The position numbers and the translations under genes are program-made. Under the pieces are notes generated by a model, which was given only the letters and a program-made list of their open reading frames with translations, made no database searches and had not been told where the DNA came from. Shown here in pieces: positions 22,859-58,286 of a stretch of DNA of 64,000 nt. The stretch covers positions 6,719,855-6,783,854 of the forward strand of contig JAUPFP010000005.1 of NCBI GenBank assembly GCA_036925085.1, in the 5' to 3' direction. Numbering within the stretch: position 1 is the first letter of the stretch; every line of letters starts with the position of its first letter. The DNA comes from Brachycybe producta (lineage: Eukaryota > Arthropoda > Diplopoda > Playtdesmida > Andrognathidae).

Positions 22859-23180
22859 ACCCCCTTATTTCTTTTTTCTTCTAAACGACAAAAATCTTAT
22901 TAGATGAAAACCAAAACAAAAAACTAAAACTAAAACTAGTTTAGTATTGAAATGAAAAGGAGAACATTGGGGGGGAAATGCAAGAAGAAGAAAAAATATT
23001 CTGGAATTCACATTGCGTTAATTAATTGAATGTTTCATTAAAATATGATAATTAACAATTTTCGTTTTGTTTGTGGCCCTCTTTTTTATATGAAGCGTAA
23101 AATCATGCTTTTATTTATGAATGATTGTTATTCAAGTTTAGTAAAGTGGCAAATAAAGCGCTTTTTGTGGCTGTGTCTGC
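22859..23180 (+). other. RER1 3' UTR
   Basis: The sequence after the stop is AT-rich, and AATAAA occurs near 23152. This is the likely polyadenylation signal, because no earlier clear one is seen. Confidence 0.5.
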
Positions 23181-24483
23181 ATCTTCAAACAGTCTTTTTA
23201 ATTTTTAGCGAATGTTAAGGACACGAGTTATGGCATGTCAGTCCTGGCTTTTCAAAGCCAAAATGGATTGTGTAGTTGTTGGATTTTGTTGATTCAATCC
23301 TTTTTAATTGCCTTTCCACCTTTATTTAAACTCTCTGTTTAGGCAGATTTTTTTTTTTGGGGGGGGGGCTGGATGGATTAGAAGAGGCCAATTAGTAAAA
23401 ATTAAAAGATGACGGGAGCAATAAATTAAAATGAGAAAAAATAGGGATCTTTCCCACGTACAAATTCAAAACATAAAAATTGACAGAAATAAATTGATTG
23501 TGGTTGTCAAATTTCAGAGACAATCTTGGATTAACAAGCCAAGACTGACAAGCCATAATTGATCGTGTATTCATAACTGGAGATTTTAAGCAAGAAGTAG
23601 TTTTTTTTTGTTTTCACATTAAATACATTACACACTTTAGTTTGTATGTTTTGGCTTTTTTTTTCAAACAAGTTACTTTCATTTGAAACTTCTTAATTTC
23701 TTTAGCATGCTTTTAGCAGTTTTGTTTAGTTTTAAATATGCTTTTAACCGTTTTCCTTAGTTTTTAACTTTTTAAGCATGCTGTTAGCTGTTTTCTTTAG
23801 CCTTGAGCATGTCAGGCTGCATGTGCTTTAGTCATTATTGTTACTTAGATTAAATTAACTTGTTCTCTGATTAGTATTTTTTAAGTTTGCAATATGTAAG
23901 TGTAAATGTACATTCAGTTTCTCCATTTATATGAAAAAAGCATTAAAAATTTATTCTGTAATTGTTTTGTTGTATAATATGGTCAAAGTAGTTTCATGGG
24001 TGTTTTTTTTTTTTGGCCGTTTTTATTATTTTCATTTATATGGCATGGAGGAATGTAAGAATGACATAAAGCCAAAAGAATTATGCGTTTTTCAATCCAC
24101 AAGACTGTTAAGAGGTTATTATGTTTAAAATTAATCAAAAGGTTGGTTGTGTGTATGCAACCTTTCAGCCTAGCATCTATGCTGTCTCATTGATTGAAAG
24201 ACCCATGATTGTTTTGGCCTTTGACATAAATGTCTAACTTTGAAAATTACAACGTTTTTTTTAGAAAATACTCTCAAAATACAAACAAGCCTGATAACTC
24301 ATTTATGCACTGAAATTAAGCCTTAACAAAAACCCTATAATGTTTTGGGCAGGACTTGGTGTATTTGAGGCTATTTTCTAAAAAAAATTAGTTATTTTCA
24401 TATATAGCCATGTGGAGAAGTTGGGAAGCACACAATATTGCCTTAAATGTGTTTATTGACGTCATAAAAGACATCAGTTTCAA

Positions 24484-24691
24484 TAACAGCCAATTAGAAA
24501 ACGGGATGAACATAAATTGGCTCCGCCCTTTTTATGACGAATGCAACTTCTAATTGGTTGGTTATGTTGGCTGACGTCACATGCTCCGCCCTTTTCAACG
24601 GCGAACCACACAACAAACCAATTAGAAGTTGCCGTTCTTCATAAAAAGGGCGGAGCCAACTTATGTTCATCCCGACTTCTAATTGCCTGTG
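24484..24691. mobile_element. Palindromic MITE, family B, copy 2
   Basis: About 208 bp, ending AATTGCCTGTG. The right arm (ATTAGAAGTTGCC, CATAAAAAGGGCGGAGCCAA, CCCGACTTCTAATTGCCTG) pairs with the left arm (CCAATTAGAAAACGGG, TTGGCTCCGCCCTTTTTATG). TGACGTCA is conserved in the centre. The left end is slightly decayed, and no clear target duplication is seen. Confidence 0.85.
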
Positions 24692-25794
24692 TGTACAAAA
24701 CACAGACGATTTTTTATTGCTGTTTTAGACTGAGAGTGGGGGGGGTCTGCAATGTCAACATTCGTTAGAAAAAATTAAAATATGTCGCTAAATATCGTTA
24801 TATCGGTATGTTTTTTAAGATATATCGATTGATACGATATATTAGTTCCGATATATCGATGTTAAGTGAAGCTAGAACAACGATTAAGATAAAGTTGTGC
24901 TACCTCTACAAAGGGAAGCAGTCATATGGCTCTCTCTAGTGGCGTTTTTTGTAACTAATATAAACCGGACGTGAGTAATTTCACCGCATTTCCGGTTCAC
25001 AGCTGTTTCCTCTTGGAAAAAAAAGATGGTTGTCGTCGTTCTTCTGTCGATTTCGTTTGTCAATTTCTTTTATCAAAAGGTAACATTCACTCTTATTATT
25101 TCGTTTTTAGATCGGTTTTTTTGGGGGTCATTGACCGAACTTCCTTAAATATAAAATATAAAATGCTGCAATTTTGTTATCTTAAAATAATTGTAAGTAA
25201 ATATTTATATCGTGTTTCATTTTAAAAGCAAAAACGTCTATGGTGATGTCAAAACATAAGACCGCCTTAGCCTGTATGTATGCACGATGCATAGATGCAC
25301 AGCTGTTTCGAATCATTGCGCAGCGCGCAACTAACAAAAACAAAACTCCGCAGCCTTGTCTTGAAGGCTAGCGGTTGTTGTTGCTAATCGGACGAATACG
25401 AGTGGTTCGTAGCTCACACACATTCTTGAGTTATATCGCCCAATGAGTCACTGAACAATATATGGTTTTATTCGGATCTCAGGTCAGGTGGTCCGAATCA
25501 AATTTAATTTCCAGAACTTTTGGCATCCATCCAAATCCATCCATCCATCTTATGACTTTATCAGATATAATTCATATATTTCATAAGACATTTTCTTATT
25601 TTAAAGCTGGATACAGATGATGAATTCTGGCTTGACAATCCTGACTTTTCAATGCAAAAAAAAAAAAATGATAGCGTATATCTGCCTCGACATACGAAGA
25701 AGCTCGTAAGGTCAGCAGGGTTGACGTAAAATTTAAGATTCGTGTTATTAAGACCTTTTGGCACTGGAAAGCTTGCAAACAACAACAACAAAGC

Positions 25795-26015
25795 GGTGGC
25801 GCTGATCAAGCGCCAAATTAAACAAGCGCCAAATTGAATAAGTGCCAAATTGAACAAACGCTAATCTGAACTAACGCCAAACTGAATAAAAGCCAAATGG
25901 AAGAAACGCCAAGCTGAATAAAAGCCAAAAATTTGGCGGTTATTCAGTTTGGCGTTTGTTCCATTTGGCGCTTATTCAGTTTGGCGTTTGTTCAATTTGG
26001 CTCTTATTCAGTCGC
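25795..26015. repeat. Palindromic array of a GCCAAATTGAA unit
   Basis: Short units of about 17 bases with the theme GCCAAATTGAACAAACG repeat in tandem to about 25930. They then continue in inverted orientation (TTCAGTTTGGCGTTTGTTC) to about 26010, so the array folds on itself. It may be a foldback element or the satellite-like centre of one. Confidence 0.75.
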
Positions 26016-26069
26016 CCCAACAAAGCATAGCCAGTGAAACTTTAAATATGGAATTGGCCAGCTCAAAGA

Positions 26070-27060
26070 TTTAAAAGATTAGATTTTATTATTGGGAACT
26101 GTTGAACATTTTATTTGTACGTAGAATATTTAAGAATAACAACGCTGCCAGGAAGGAATTTCTAGAAAATATGGACCAAACAAGAGAAAATGACAATTTT
26201 GTGCAGTGCGAGTGTAGGCCTACTCATTGGTAGATGACATGATGTTGCATTATCATATCTCAGCAATTTACAAGTTTACATCAGGGGCCCGTTTCACAAA
26301 ACTTGTTAGTAACTTTGTTAGTAACAAGAAAATTTTTACGTTTGTAAAATATCTACTTATTAGTGTTTCACAAAAGTACAAGTTTATCCTTGTAATTACA
26401 AGTTTACAACCGAATTACTTGTAAACCACAAAAGTTAACTTGTAACTAACAAGTGTAGTGGACAAACTTGTTACTGACACTTGTTACCAACTAAAGATTT
26501 TCTACCTAACTCAAAAGGTGTTAGGTAGATTGTTTTGAAATTAAACAGAATGCTCTTACTTACTGTCTCATATTTCTTTTAAAATACACAGCAGCTTGTT
26601 TCCTAATGAAACATTTGTGACACTATGGAATTACAGGCAATTAAGAAAAGAAAACGACCATTTTATGGATACTGACATTTTCTGTTAACTACACTACACT
26701 TGTGTCCAATTTCACTTGTTCCCAACAACTTGTTACCTGCACTTGTAAGCTACAATTGTTACTCACAAGACTTTTAGTTTTGTGTACAAATATTCGTGAA
26801 ACACCTGTAACCAACAAGGACTTGTAACCTACAATTGTGATGGACACAACTTTTAGTTTTGTGTGAAACTGGCCCCAGATTTTTATTATTGAGAACTGTT
26901 GAACATTACATGGTACTTAGCATATTTAAGAATAACAACACTGCCAGGAAGGAATGTCGTAGACATATCTGAGCGATTTATAAGTTCCCATCAGATTTTA
27001 TCATTTGGGAACTGTTGAACATTATATTGTACATAGAATATTTAAGAATACCAACACTGT
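26070..27060. repeat. Three tandem copies of a ~120-bp unit, split by an element
   Basis: The theme GGGAACTGTTGAACATT, then TATTTAAGAATAACAAC and CTGCCAGGAAGGAAT, occurs near 26090, 26890 and 27005. The first and second copies are separated by the 591-bp palindromic element at 26285-26875. The second copy is about 118 bp long. The first carries an extra segment of about 95 bp. Confidence 0.75.
26285..26875. mobile_element. 591-bp TIR element with CAG target duplication
   Basis: It starts GGGCCCGTTTCACAAAAC and ends AAACTGGCCC after GTGTG, giving inverted ends of the form GGGCC(C/A)GTTTCAC. It is flanked by CAG on both sides (26282-26284 and 26876-26878). The interior is rich in repeated ACTTGTTAC/GTAACAAG motifs and a second GTTTCAC. 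No open frame is present, so it is non-autonomous. A 3-bp duplication and GGG ends fit a PIF/Harbinger-like group, but the superfamily is uncertain. Confidence 0.8.
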
Positions 27061-27099
27061 CCCCTGTTTCCATTAGCTGTGCGACTGAGCTAATGTAAT

Positions 27100-27670
27100 A
27101 TTAGGACTCTGTGAGTAATTTGTAGGAGGAAAGATGGCGCCCATTTATTTTGAGTGTCACTAGTATACCACTAATAAAGAGCACTGAAACGATTAACAAA
27201 GACATGACGTGACATGTTTGAAGCTAGACATTTCTGCTTGTGTTTTTCTATTGATTTTTTTTTTTATTATTATTTATGAGCGGCGACGGCGCCATCTTGG
27301 TTGACCCATCTCAATTGACTCTTGCGCGCTACGAAATTGTATCCTCCTCCCACACTTTAAACAAAAAATCAATAACATGACGTCATTGCGTTTGATGATG
27401 ACGTCAAATTAGATGCAATTCAATGGAAAGAAAAAAAGAGTAAAGACGACATTTTGTGTTGAGAGGTTTTATTTCTTTCTCTGAACTCTGATCATCATCA
27501 TCATCATCATCATATTTATATTTCATCTGATGATGATGATTATATGTATCTTTCAATGTATAAAAATGCATTGATTTGAGTCTTAAGTTTGAATTCCGAG
27601 TTCAGTTTACATGTTGGCAGAATTATTCCGGATTTGTTTTGGTGTTTTTATTTCGCCGCCATAAGGTAGG
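27100..27670 (+). promoter_or_regulatory. Possible promoter/first exon of the kinesin gene
   Basis: An AAAGATGGCGCCC motif near 27133 and its inverse GGCGCCATCTTGG near 27289 resemble YY1 sites. Two TGACGTCA-type CRE sites lie near 27378 and 27400. A donor-like AAG|GTAGGA occurs at 27666. The kinesin 5' UTR exon has its own acceptor at 29764, so a leader exon must lie upstream. This is the best-looking candidate, but it is inference. Confidence 0.3.
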
Positions 27671-27707
27671 ATTTCATTATATATTTATATAGTGGGGATC
27701 CATCTTT

Positions 27708-27750
<43 letters not shown>

Positions 27751-28621
27751 TCTTTAAGCGTATTTATTTATTAAAAATAAAATATCAACCATAGTTGTGT
27801 TATTTCTGTATAAGATATTTTTTATTGATAAATATTAAAATGGCCGAAATCAATGATCGATTGTATATATATATAAATAAAAATGACGTCATTTGTACAG
27901 GATGTGTCTCACACACACAGAGAGAGAGAAAAAAAAAATATAATTTGTTGCACCCTGTATTTTTTACTTGAATTTTATTATGTTAATAGTTATGTTTTAT
28001 GTGTTTGATTCTCTCCCGTCTTTTTTCTATGAAAATCTCGTCGTTTCTTCAGTAAACCTCATTTAACCCGTTTTTTTTTAAATATCAATTATAACCCGCC
28101 ATCATCATCATCATCCCCTTTTATGTGACCTAATTTTGCAAATAGGTCCGGATCAAAACAAGATGGCCGTTACAAAATTTGTCTATTTTTTTCTTAATAT
28201 ATAAAACTGTTTGTTGCATATTATACAACTATTTGGAGAAAAAAAAATTAATAGCAACAATATTACAATCTTAAATTTCATCAATTTTACTGTCGAAAAA
28301 GCGTCGACCGATCCCGGTCGGTTAGGACCCGGCATGGGGATGGGCAACCCCGGGCCCACTTTTGACCACCCGTGGACAAAACTGACCGATCGTGGTCCCG
28401 ATCGGGAGCCATAGGTTGGGTAACGGTAAAAAGAGTTACGCCTCAGGGGAGTAAACCCCTGACAAAATTATGACTTATTTACGAGCTTTGTATGTTAAAA
28501 TTTCATCAAAATATTCATAGAAATAAAAAAAAAAAATTAAATATATTTTAGAATATCTTTATGTAAAAAAAAAATTTGTCAATTATGTCTTAAAGTTTAT
28601 TTTAATTATTATTAACTATAG

Positions 28622-28930
28622 TCGACGCCTGGGTAGCACAGTGATTGAGATAGCCTCCGCTTGAGGTGCTGTTGATTCCGGGTTCGAATCTCGTTTTGGG
28701 CATTCAGTAGTTGTTGCGTATGTCCTTTCGTAATTTCTCCGTCATTGTGGAGTTGACATCAGGCAGTGCCGCCTGCCTGGTCGTAAAACACATTTTGCCA
28801 AATCTGACTTGTAATGTCGCATTATTCATCGTCATCATCATCATTTGATCGACCCACTGCTGAGTGCTAGACGTGGTCCAGTGAAAGAAGAATATTTTTT
28901 AAACTACATTGTAGTCACAATTTTCTTTAT
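28622..28930 (+). mobile_element. tRNA-derived SINE
   Basis: The head reads GCCTGGGTAGCACAGTGATT, with a box A-like TAGCACAGTG. About 45 bases later comes GGTTCGAATC, a good box B. The tRNA-like head is followed by an unrelated body rich in GGCAGTGCCGCCTGCCTGG and a tail with ATC repeats. It does not fold into a full tRNA cloverleaf in any obvious way. The end position is approximate. Confidence 0.7.
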
Positions 28931-29197
28931 CAAGTCATAACCGTTCAAAAAAAAAAAGACCCTGAAAATGACTAAACTGGTGATTTTTAAGATTTTATTG
29001 TGATATGGAAAAATCTCGGTATATATTCCGAGTTCATGCAAAAAAAAAAATTAGATTATTCCATATATGCCTAAATTTTAACTAATAATTTTAAAAAGAA
29101 ATTAATCTCCCATCGGGTGCCTCCACAGGTGGCGAATATGGGAATGCTCGCCAGTTATGGAGGATCTGAGGAAGTAAAATACTCGGGGCAGACCAAA

Positions 29198-29395
29198 ACA
29201 CAGGCAAGTAAAGACAGTAAGATACAGTCGTTTGCCCCGCCCCTTTTATGAGTACTGACAACTTCTAATTAGTTTGTTATGTGGTTTGACGTCACATGCC
29301 CCGCCATTTTCAATTTCCAATTTGTTCATATTTGATCTGACGCTTATAAAAGGGCGGGGCAAACGACTGTATCTCTCCGTCTTTACATGCCTGTG
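29198..29395. mobile_element. Palindromic MITE, family B, copy 3
   Basis: 198 bp starting CACAGGCAAGTAAAGAC and ending GCCTGTG, with a perfect 7-bp target duplication ACCAAAA at 29191-29197 and 29396-29402. The arms contain GCCCCGCCCCTTTTATGAG and its inverse, with TGACGTCA in the centre. The perfect duplication makes it the best-defined member of the family. Confidence 0.92.
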
Positions 29396-29764
29396 ACCAA
29401 AACCGAACCCCGCCATTGCCAATTCCTAACCCGGGTGCAAAAGGTAGGGTCGATGTCAGGTTGGCAGCTAGCTCGTTGTAAAGATTCACCAAAATATGGA
29501 TGATGGTTTTTAATTAAAGAAAAAAATAAGACAAAATTAACAAATTTCTACATGAATATGTTCTAAAATATTTGTACGTTTGAAATGTTAACATAAAAAA
29601 TTGATAAAAAATAATGTACACATAAAATACACAAGTTTATTATTGCATTTTGGTTGTTACTTATTTTTCCATAGAGCTGTCCATACAATATTATTTATTG
29701 TATTATAATCGGCAATTATGACTCATTCTTTTTTTTTTGTTTCTATCTTTTTATGTGCAAACAG

Positions 29765-29881
29765 AAAGAACAAAATAATAGCTGATTTTGATATCAAATT
29801 TGGATCAAAGAATAAATAAGGAAAAGCAAGTGCTAAGATAAAGAATCTGGACAGAAAAGGAAGAAGAATACAACAAAAAGA
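29765..29881 (+). other. 5' UTR of the kinesin gene
   Basis: A long pyrimidine tract followed by GCAAACAG ends at 29764, which looks like a splice acceptor. The 117 bases from there to the start codon are purine-rich with several stops. A separate upstream leader exon is implied. Confidence 0.5.
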
Positions 29882-53708
<23,827 letters not shown>

Positions 53709-55200
53709 GATCAAGTTGATAGATGCAGGTTTGACATATTTGTTATCCGTCACTTCGAGATTTTACCCAATGATCCCTTTCCGCTCTTAATACATACACA
53801 TACGAGAACTTCTTTTGATCATCTTAGAAATATTATCGAAGCTTTGTCCATTAATTCTCCCCTTGAGACTTCCACGACTTAATTTCTGATTGTGTGGCCG
53901 ATCCGTGTTTGTCTGCATGATGTGTGTGACTGTATCAAATCAACCTGTACGAATAATGTTGTTTGTGTATTTTATTTTTTTGTCTCTACCTTTCCGATGG
54001 TCAGTTACTTTCGAGTTGGCATCTTTTAGCTCCTTCTAGTCTCTAGTCTTTTTAAATTGTGTATGTGTGTGTGTGTGTGTGTGTTTTCATTGCATTATTT
54101 GTAAGAAAATCAAAATGAATGAAGTTGAGATTTCTGCTTTTAATCTTAAAAGTGTATAATCTGAGATTAGCTTTATGTAATTGCATAAATATTTATACAT
54201 ATTTATATATATATATACATATATATAACCAGCCATTTTAGCCACATTTGTTCACTTTTAATTCTTAAAAAAACTTCAGTGGTGGTGATGTAATGTGATA
54301 ACATCAAAACAATTCAGTTTATGAGGTTTTTTTTTATTAAATTCATGATTCAAATGCTAGTTTTCATTCATTTTTTTTTTAAATCATGAATGAGATTTCT
54401 TTTATCAATTTGAATCGGTATTTTTGAGTTTTAATCTAAGAAGTTTAAAGTAAGAATGTGTCGAGACTGTGATTGAGTATATAAAAGTTGTTATGAGAGA
54501 GCGTCTAAAAAAAGTTAAAATATTTTAATTGTTTTTTTTTTAAACAACAACAACAACACTTGATATTATTGTGTATTATTGCTAGATGTCTAAAACAATG
54601 CACTAAATGTGTGTAATCTTAACTAAACCGAATCAAGTTAACTGAAGAAAAAAATTTGTTAATTTTTGGTGTTGCATTTTCATTTTGCACGATTCTAAAC
54701 AACAGCTATCATAAGAAACATAAATCATCAAATTATTGGTTTTTTAATTCATACAAAAATGTTGTTTCAAAAATTAACTTTGATGTAATTTTAGTTAAGT
54801 ACCACTTAAGTATTAATTAAGTGCAGCTAGAAAGAAATATTTTTGATTTCTAAATTTGCTTTTTTTTTTCAGATGTGTGTAATTTATTTAACGTGGGTTT
54901 TTTTTAGGTTTTAATTAGCTGTAGACACAACAACAATGATGCACTTTTTAACTCATTGCATGTTTTTCTGTGTCTGTTTGTGTGTGTTTGTAAAACCAAA
55001 GGGTATAAAAAATGACACCCACTCAAATATGGTTGTGACAAGGTGTCATTTTAATTTATTTATATTTTTTTTATTAGACCTTTTTTTTAATTTTATTATT
55101 TATCTCACTTTATATTTTATGTTATGTGATTATTGGGGTTTTAATGGGTACTCAAAGAGTCCCAAATTCATGAATAAAATTTGGCACTTCGATTCACACT
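53709..55200 (+). other. Kinesin 3' UTR (probable)
   Basis: A long AT-rich trailer with a TG repeat at 54058-54084 and a TA-rich run near 54205-54230. AATAAA at about 55176 is a plausible polyadenylation signal, but AT-richness makes this uncertain. Confidence 0.4.
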
Positions 55201-55587
55201 ATATGCATAGTGTATAGTGAAGGCAGGGTCCTGTCGGCCGACTATGGTCAAACATTCGACTAGGGATTTTCAATTGAAATCCAATGTATTACGAAAATCG
55301 GTGTTCACACTCAGGTCATGGTTTTTCATAAAAAAAAAATAATTTGAATGGACCATGACTGGACAATGTTAAGATCTGATAGTGTGTACTGTGTAGAGAC
55401 CCTTAAGCTGTTTTATTATTCTGCATTCCAGAAGCATCACTAAAGCCCTGGTTACGAATATACAACAAAGTGCCGCACAAACGGCAATGCGGGAATAATG
55501 ACGTCACAGCAAGCAGTGTGTTGAGATACACGACATTGACATTATTCCGTATTGCCTTTGCATAATCGTAAACTCAGCTTATAATAC

Positions 55588-55832
55588 CTCGTTTCCACTA
55601 CAAAAATTAACTGCTGTTAAAGTTAAGTACAGTTAACTTTCTAGTAAAAACAAATGTGGTTACATTAACCATGGTTCTGAATAATGAAGTTAGCTCAACT
55701 AATGACGTTAATGTGGTTAACCACGTTGTGTCAGTGTAGTTAACTTTATTGTTCAGAAATTCATTTATGGTGAATGTAACCACATTAACTAGTTAACTTT
55801 TTAACTGCAGTTCATTTTTGTAGTAGAAACAA
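55588..55832. mobile_element. Palindromic MITE, family E
   Basis: The left end CCTCGTTTCCACTACAAAAA pairs with the right end TTTTTGTAGTAGAAACAACG. Inside, TTAACTGCTGTTAAAGTTAA, GTGGTTACATTAAC and GGTTAACCACGTTG recur in both orientations. A partial relative lies at 36740-36970. Confidence 0.8.
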
Positions 55833-55839
55833 CGTACAA

Positions 55840-56095
55840 GGAGAAATTGAAAGTATTAGAAACTAGAACGGTAGGTGAATGAATCATTTAATATTTTCCT
55901 GAAAATATCTTTCATAAAAAGCTTTTTATAGACAAAAATTACAAACCATCATCTGTTTTAAGTTGGGTCATTTTCAAACTTTTAAAAAAGCTTATTTTGA
56001 AATATCTTTGAGTTATTGAGCTGCCCTTCTAGTTTCAAAAACACATTCACGTTTCTCTTAAGTTTGTTCCTGAAAGAAAGAATATATAATCATAG
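55840..56095. mobile_element. Family A MITE downstream of the kinesin gene
   Basis: The left arm has TTAGAAACTAGAACGGTAGG. The right arm has GAGCTGCCCTTCTAGTTTCA and outer part TTCCTGAAAGAAAGAATATA. It abuts the family E element. Confidence 0.8.
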
Positions 56096-57174
56096 TAAGG
56101 GGCATACTCTGGTCAAATGGTTCAAGTTGAACTTCAAGTGCCAAGTTTTCTTCTTGAATTTCGGCAAAAGTGTACATTATCGTTTCTGAACTATAAAGTC
56201 GAAGAAGGTTCCAAACTTTTTTTTTTTACATCCGAAACTATAAAATGTGGGTCTTGATGAAGGATGTCAGACCAAATTGAAAGCAAACATGTTTCAATCC
56301 TTTCTTAAAAAGGTAGAATTTAAAATACTTAAAAATAGTCTTTTATTGGTGAAAATTAATTTCACTTTAAATAAAATGACGTTTCCATAACTGTAGTTAA
56401 AACAATCTATGAATTGATTCATTATTTGAAGCACTTAATTGTTGAATAATTGATATTTTATTCGAAGTTTTGTACCTCCAATGAAAAAAAAAGAAGCTAC
56501 TTGACAAAATATATGCAATTAGATTGGCATAAATGAAATTTTATTTTTTAAAATTAAAGAAAATTAAATTTTTAAATTTTAATTTCAATTCTTAGCAAAG
56601 TATATAATAAATTGATGTAATTATTTCTGAGACAAAAAATATTTTGAAGGCTGCTATTATTTTTTATTTTCTGAATTTGTTGCTTTTGTAATTATTTTTG
56701 TTTTGTATTTGTTTAAATTTTACAAAGTTGCACAGGTATGTGTTAAATATTTTTCAATATGCATTCATTTTGTACGATATTTCATTTTTAGAAATGATCG
56801 CAAACTAAAGAAAAATTCTTAAGGTTTATTATGATGGAGATTATTTTTATTTCTCATGTTTATTATTTACTTACATGTGTATAAGTGAGTTGTAAGAATC
56901 ATGCTTTAAACATTGTAGAAACAAAAAAAAAGTAATTGAACTTAAACAGTCATCATGATGTATACTTTTGATTAATTAGCTACAGGAAATAAAATATATT
57001 ACTGTGATTACATTTCTTGAGTGGTCCAGGGATTAAAAGTCAATTGGTAATTAAATAAATCTAATAATGCAAGAAGGCATGTGATAGTCATACATGATAA
57101 AATGTTCGAGAAAGATTTAACTGATTAAAAAAAATAATTAATGTCTTAGAAAGTATTAAATTCAGGCTTCCTGG

Positions 57175-57605
57175 GTTTGCACAAACTTCTTCGTGGCGCT
57201 ACTTCCTTCCCAGAGACCATCATTGAACACAATGACCTGCTGTCAGTGCGTGCCACTGGTAAGACATTGATCATTACTGACAAACAGGTGGTGGTCGCCA
57301 CTTGTGGCTAGTTGTGATTGTTTAACGTCCCTTCAACGACGAGGTTATTTGGAACACACAACAAAGTCAAACACATTAAAAGTTCATACTGTCACAGAAA
57401 CCAAGCAGGTACGAACCCCATTGAAAATCCACCCAGAAATAACAGGGTAAAGGAGAGAATGCTTCATGCTACTTGTGGCAGGACCCAACCACTCATCACC
57501 ACTGGTGCACGAAATCGGTGGCGGTAGCTAATGTTAACACCCTCTACGTAATCAATGGTTTGCTAAAATGACCACATTGTGGCCCCACTAAGTAGTCTGA
57601 ATGAA
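57175..57605. repeat. Possible SINE-like or other interspersed element
   Basis: The stretch is richer in GC than its surroundings and includes TTGTTTAACGTCCCTTCAAC and GACGAGGTTATTTGG, wording I associate with short interspersed repeats of several invertebrates. No box A/B pair or ends could be fixed. Confidence 0.3.
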
Positions 57606-58286
57606 TGAGGCCTAAAAGATTCTAGCTCAAAACCCAAGGACCAAAATTAGAGCTATTTCCTCTAAAAAAAATCTAAGCGAATCTAGCTGTATTTTGTGTA
57701 GTGCTAATATAGGAATACTACTTTAGTAACACACTGTACACTAAAGTGTGTAAATATTTGTAAATAGTTGTAAACAAAAGGTTTTTCCAGTTTTCTTTTA
57801 GTGCAAACTGCATCTGTCTAGCAATGCACATCCTGTGAGTTATTAAGTTTTGTAATTAGTTCCATTTTTCTGGAACACCGTGTATTATTTGTATTCTAGT
57901 TGTAGTTATAACTGGCTAGTTAGTTTGTGGTCAATCTTATGTTGATTGCATCAAAATGTTTAATGACTGTAAAGCAATTTCTATTGGTTGTTCAAATACA
58001 CGTCATGGACACTATTCAAGAGTTTCAAACATACGAGTCACTGATGTCAGATGACATTTCTCAACTGAGTTTCATATAAGAAGGGAATCTAAGGAGGGAA
58101 GTTTGTCTTGTTTCAAAAAGAAACTTTTTTCTTGAAATTTTTTATAATATCATGAAAGTTGTGCTTCATGTTTTCTTTTGAACGTTTTAAGTGTTTACGA
58201 CTTTAGTCCTTTAACAATTTTTCTTATTAGTTTAGTCGTAGGTTTATTTTGTGGTATTTTAATATAAAAAATTTAAATTTGCAAAA

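Larger units (their letters stand above)
23181..29764. other. Intergenic / upstream region of the kinesin gene
   Basis: No protein gene is supported. It contains family B MITEs (24484-24691, 29198-29395), a palindromic GCCAAA array (25795-26015), a split tandem repeat (26070-27060), a 591-bp palindromic element, simple repeats (CATC near 25530, ATC near 27490, TC at 27712-27748), a SINE (28622-28930) and a possible promoter (27100-27670). A TATCGAT-rich stretch lies at 24790-24865. Confidence 0.6.
55201..58286. other. Intergenic region after the kinesin gene
   Basis: No gene is supported. It contains a diverged inverted repeat at 55448-55570 (GGTTACGAATATACAAC with its decayed inverse, and TGACGTCA), a family E MITE (55588-55832), a family A MITE (55840-56095) and a possible interspersed element at 57175-57605. 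Confidence 0.6.

Noticed and set aside
24494-24768. Frames of 69 and 75 codons on both strands
   Set aside because: They lie within a palindromic MITE.
25026-25080. Signal-peptide-like start MVVVVLLSISFVNFFYQK followed by a donor
   Set aside because: A suitable ATG and GTAACA donor exist, but no downstream exon fits; if joined to the kinesin leader it would stop after a few codons. It remains only a weak leader-exon candidate.
28280-28420. GC-rich patch with GGGATGGGCAACCCCGGGCC
   Set aside because: It looks like part of an old repeat, but no ends, inverted repeat or second copy could be identified, so it is not called as a feature.
28622-28695. Functional tRNA gene
   Set aside because: Box A and B are present, but acceptor and anticodon stems do not pair convincingly and the body continues as a SINE.
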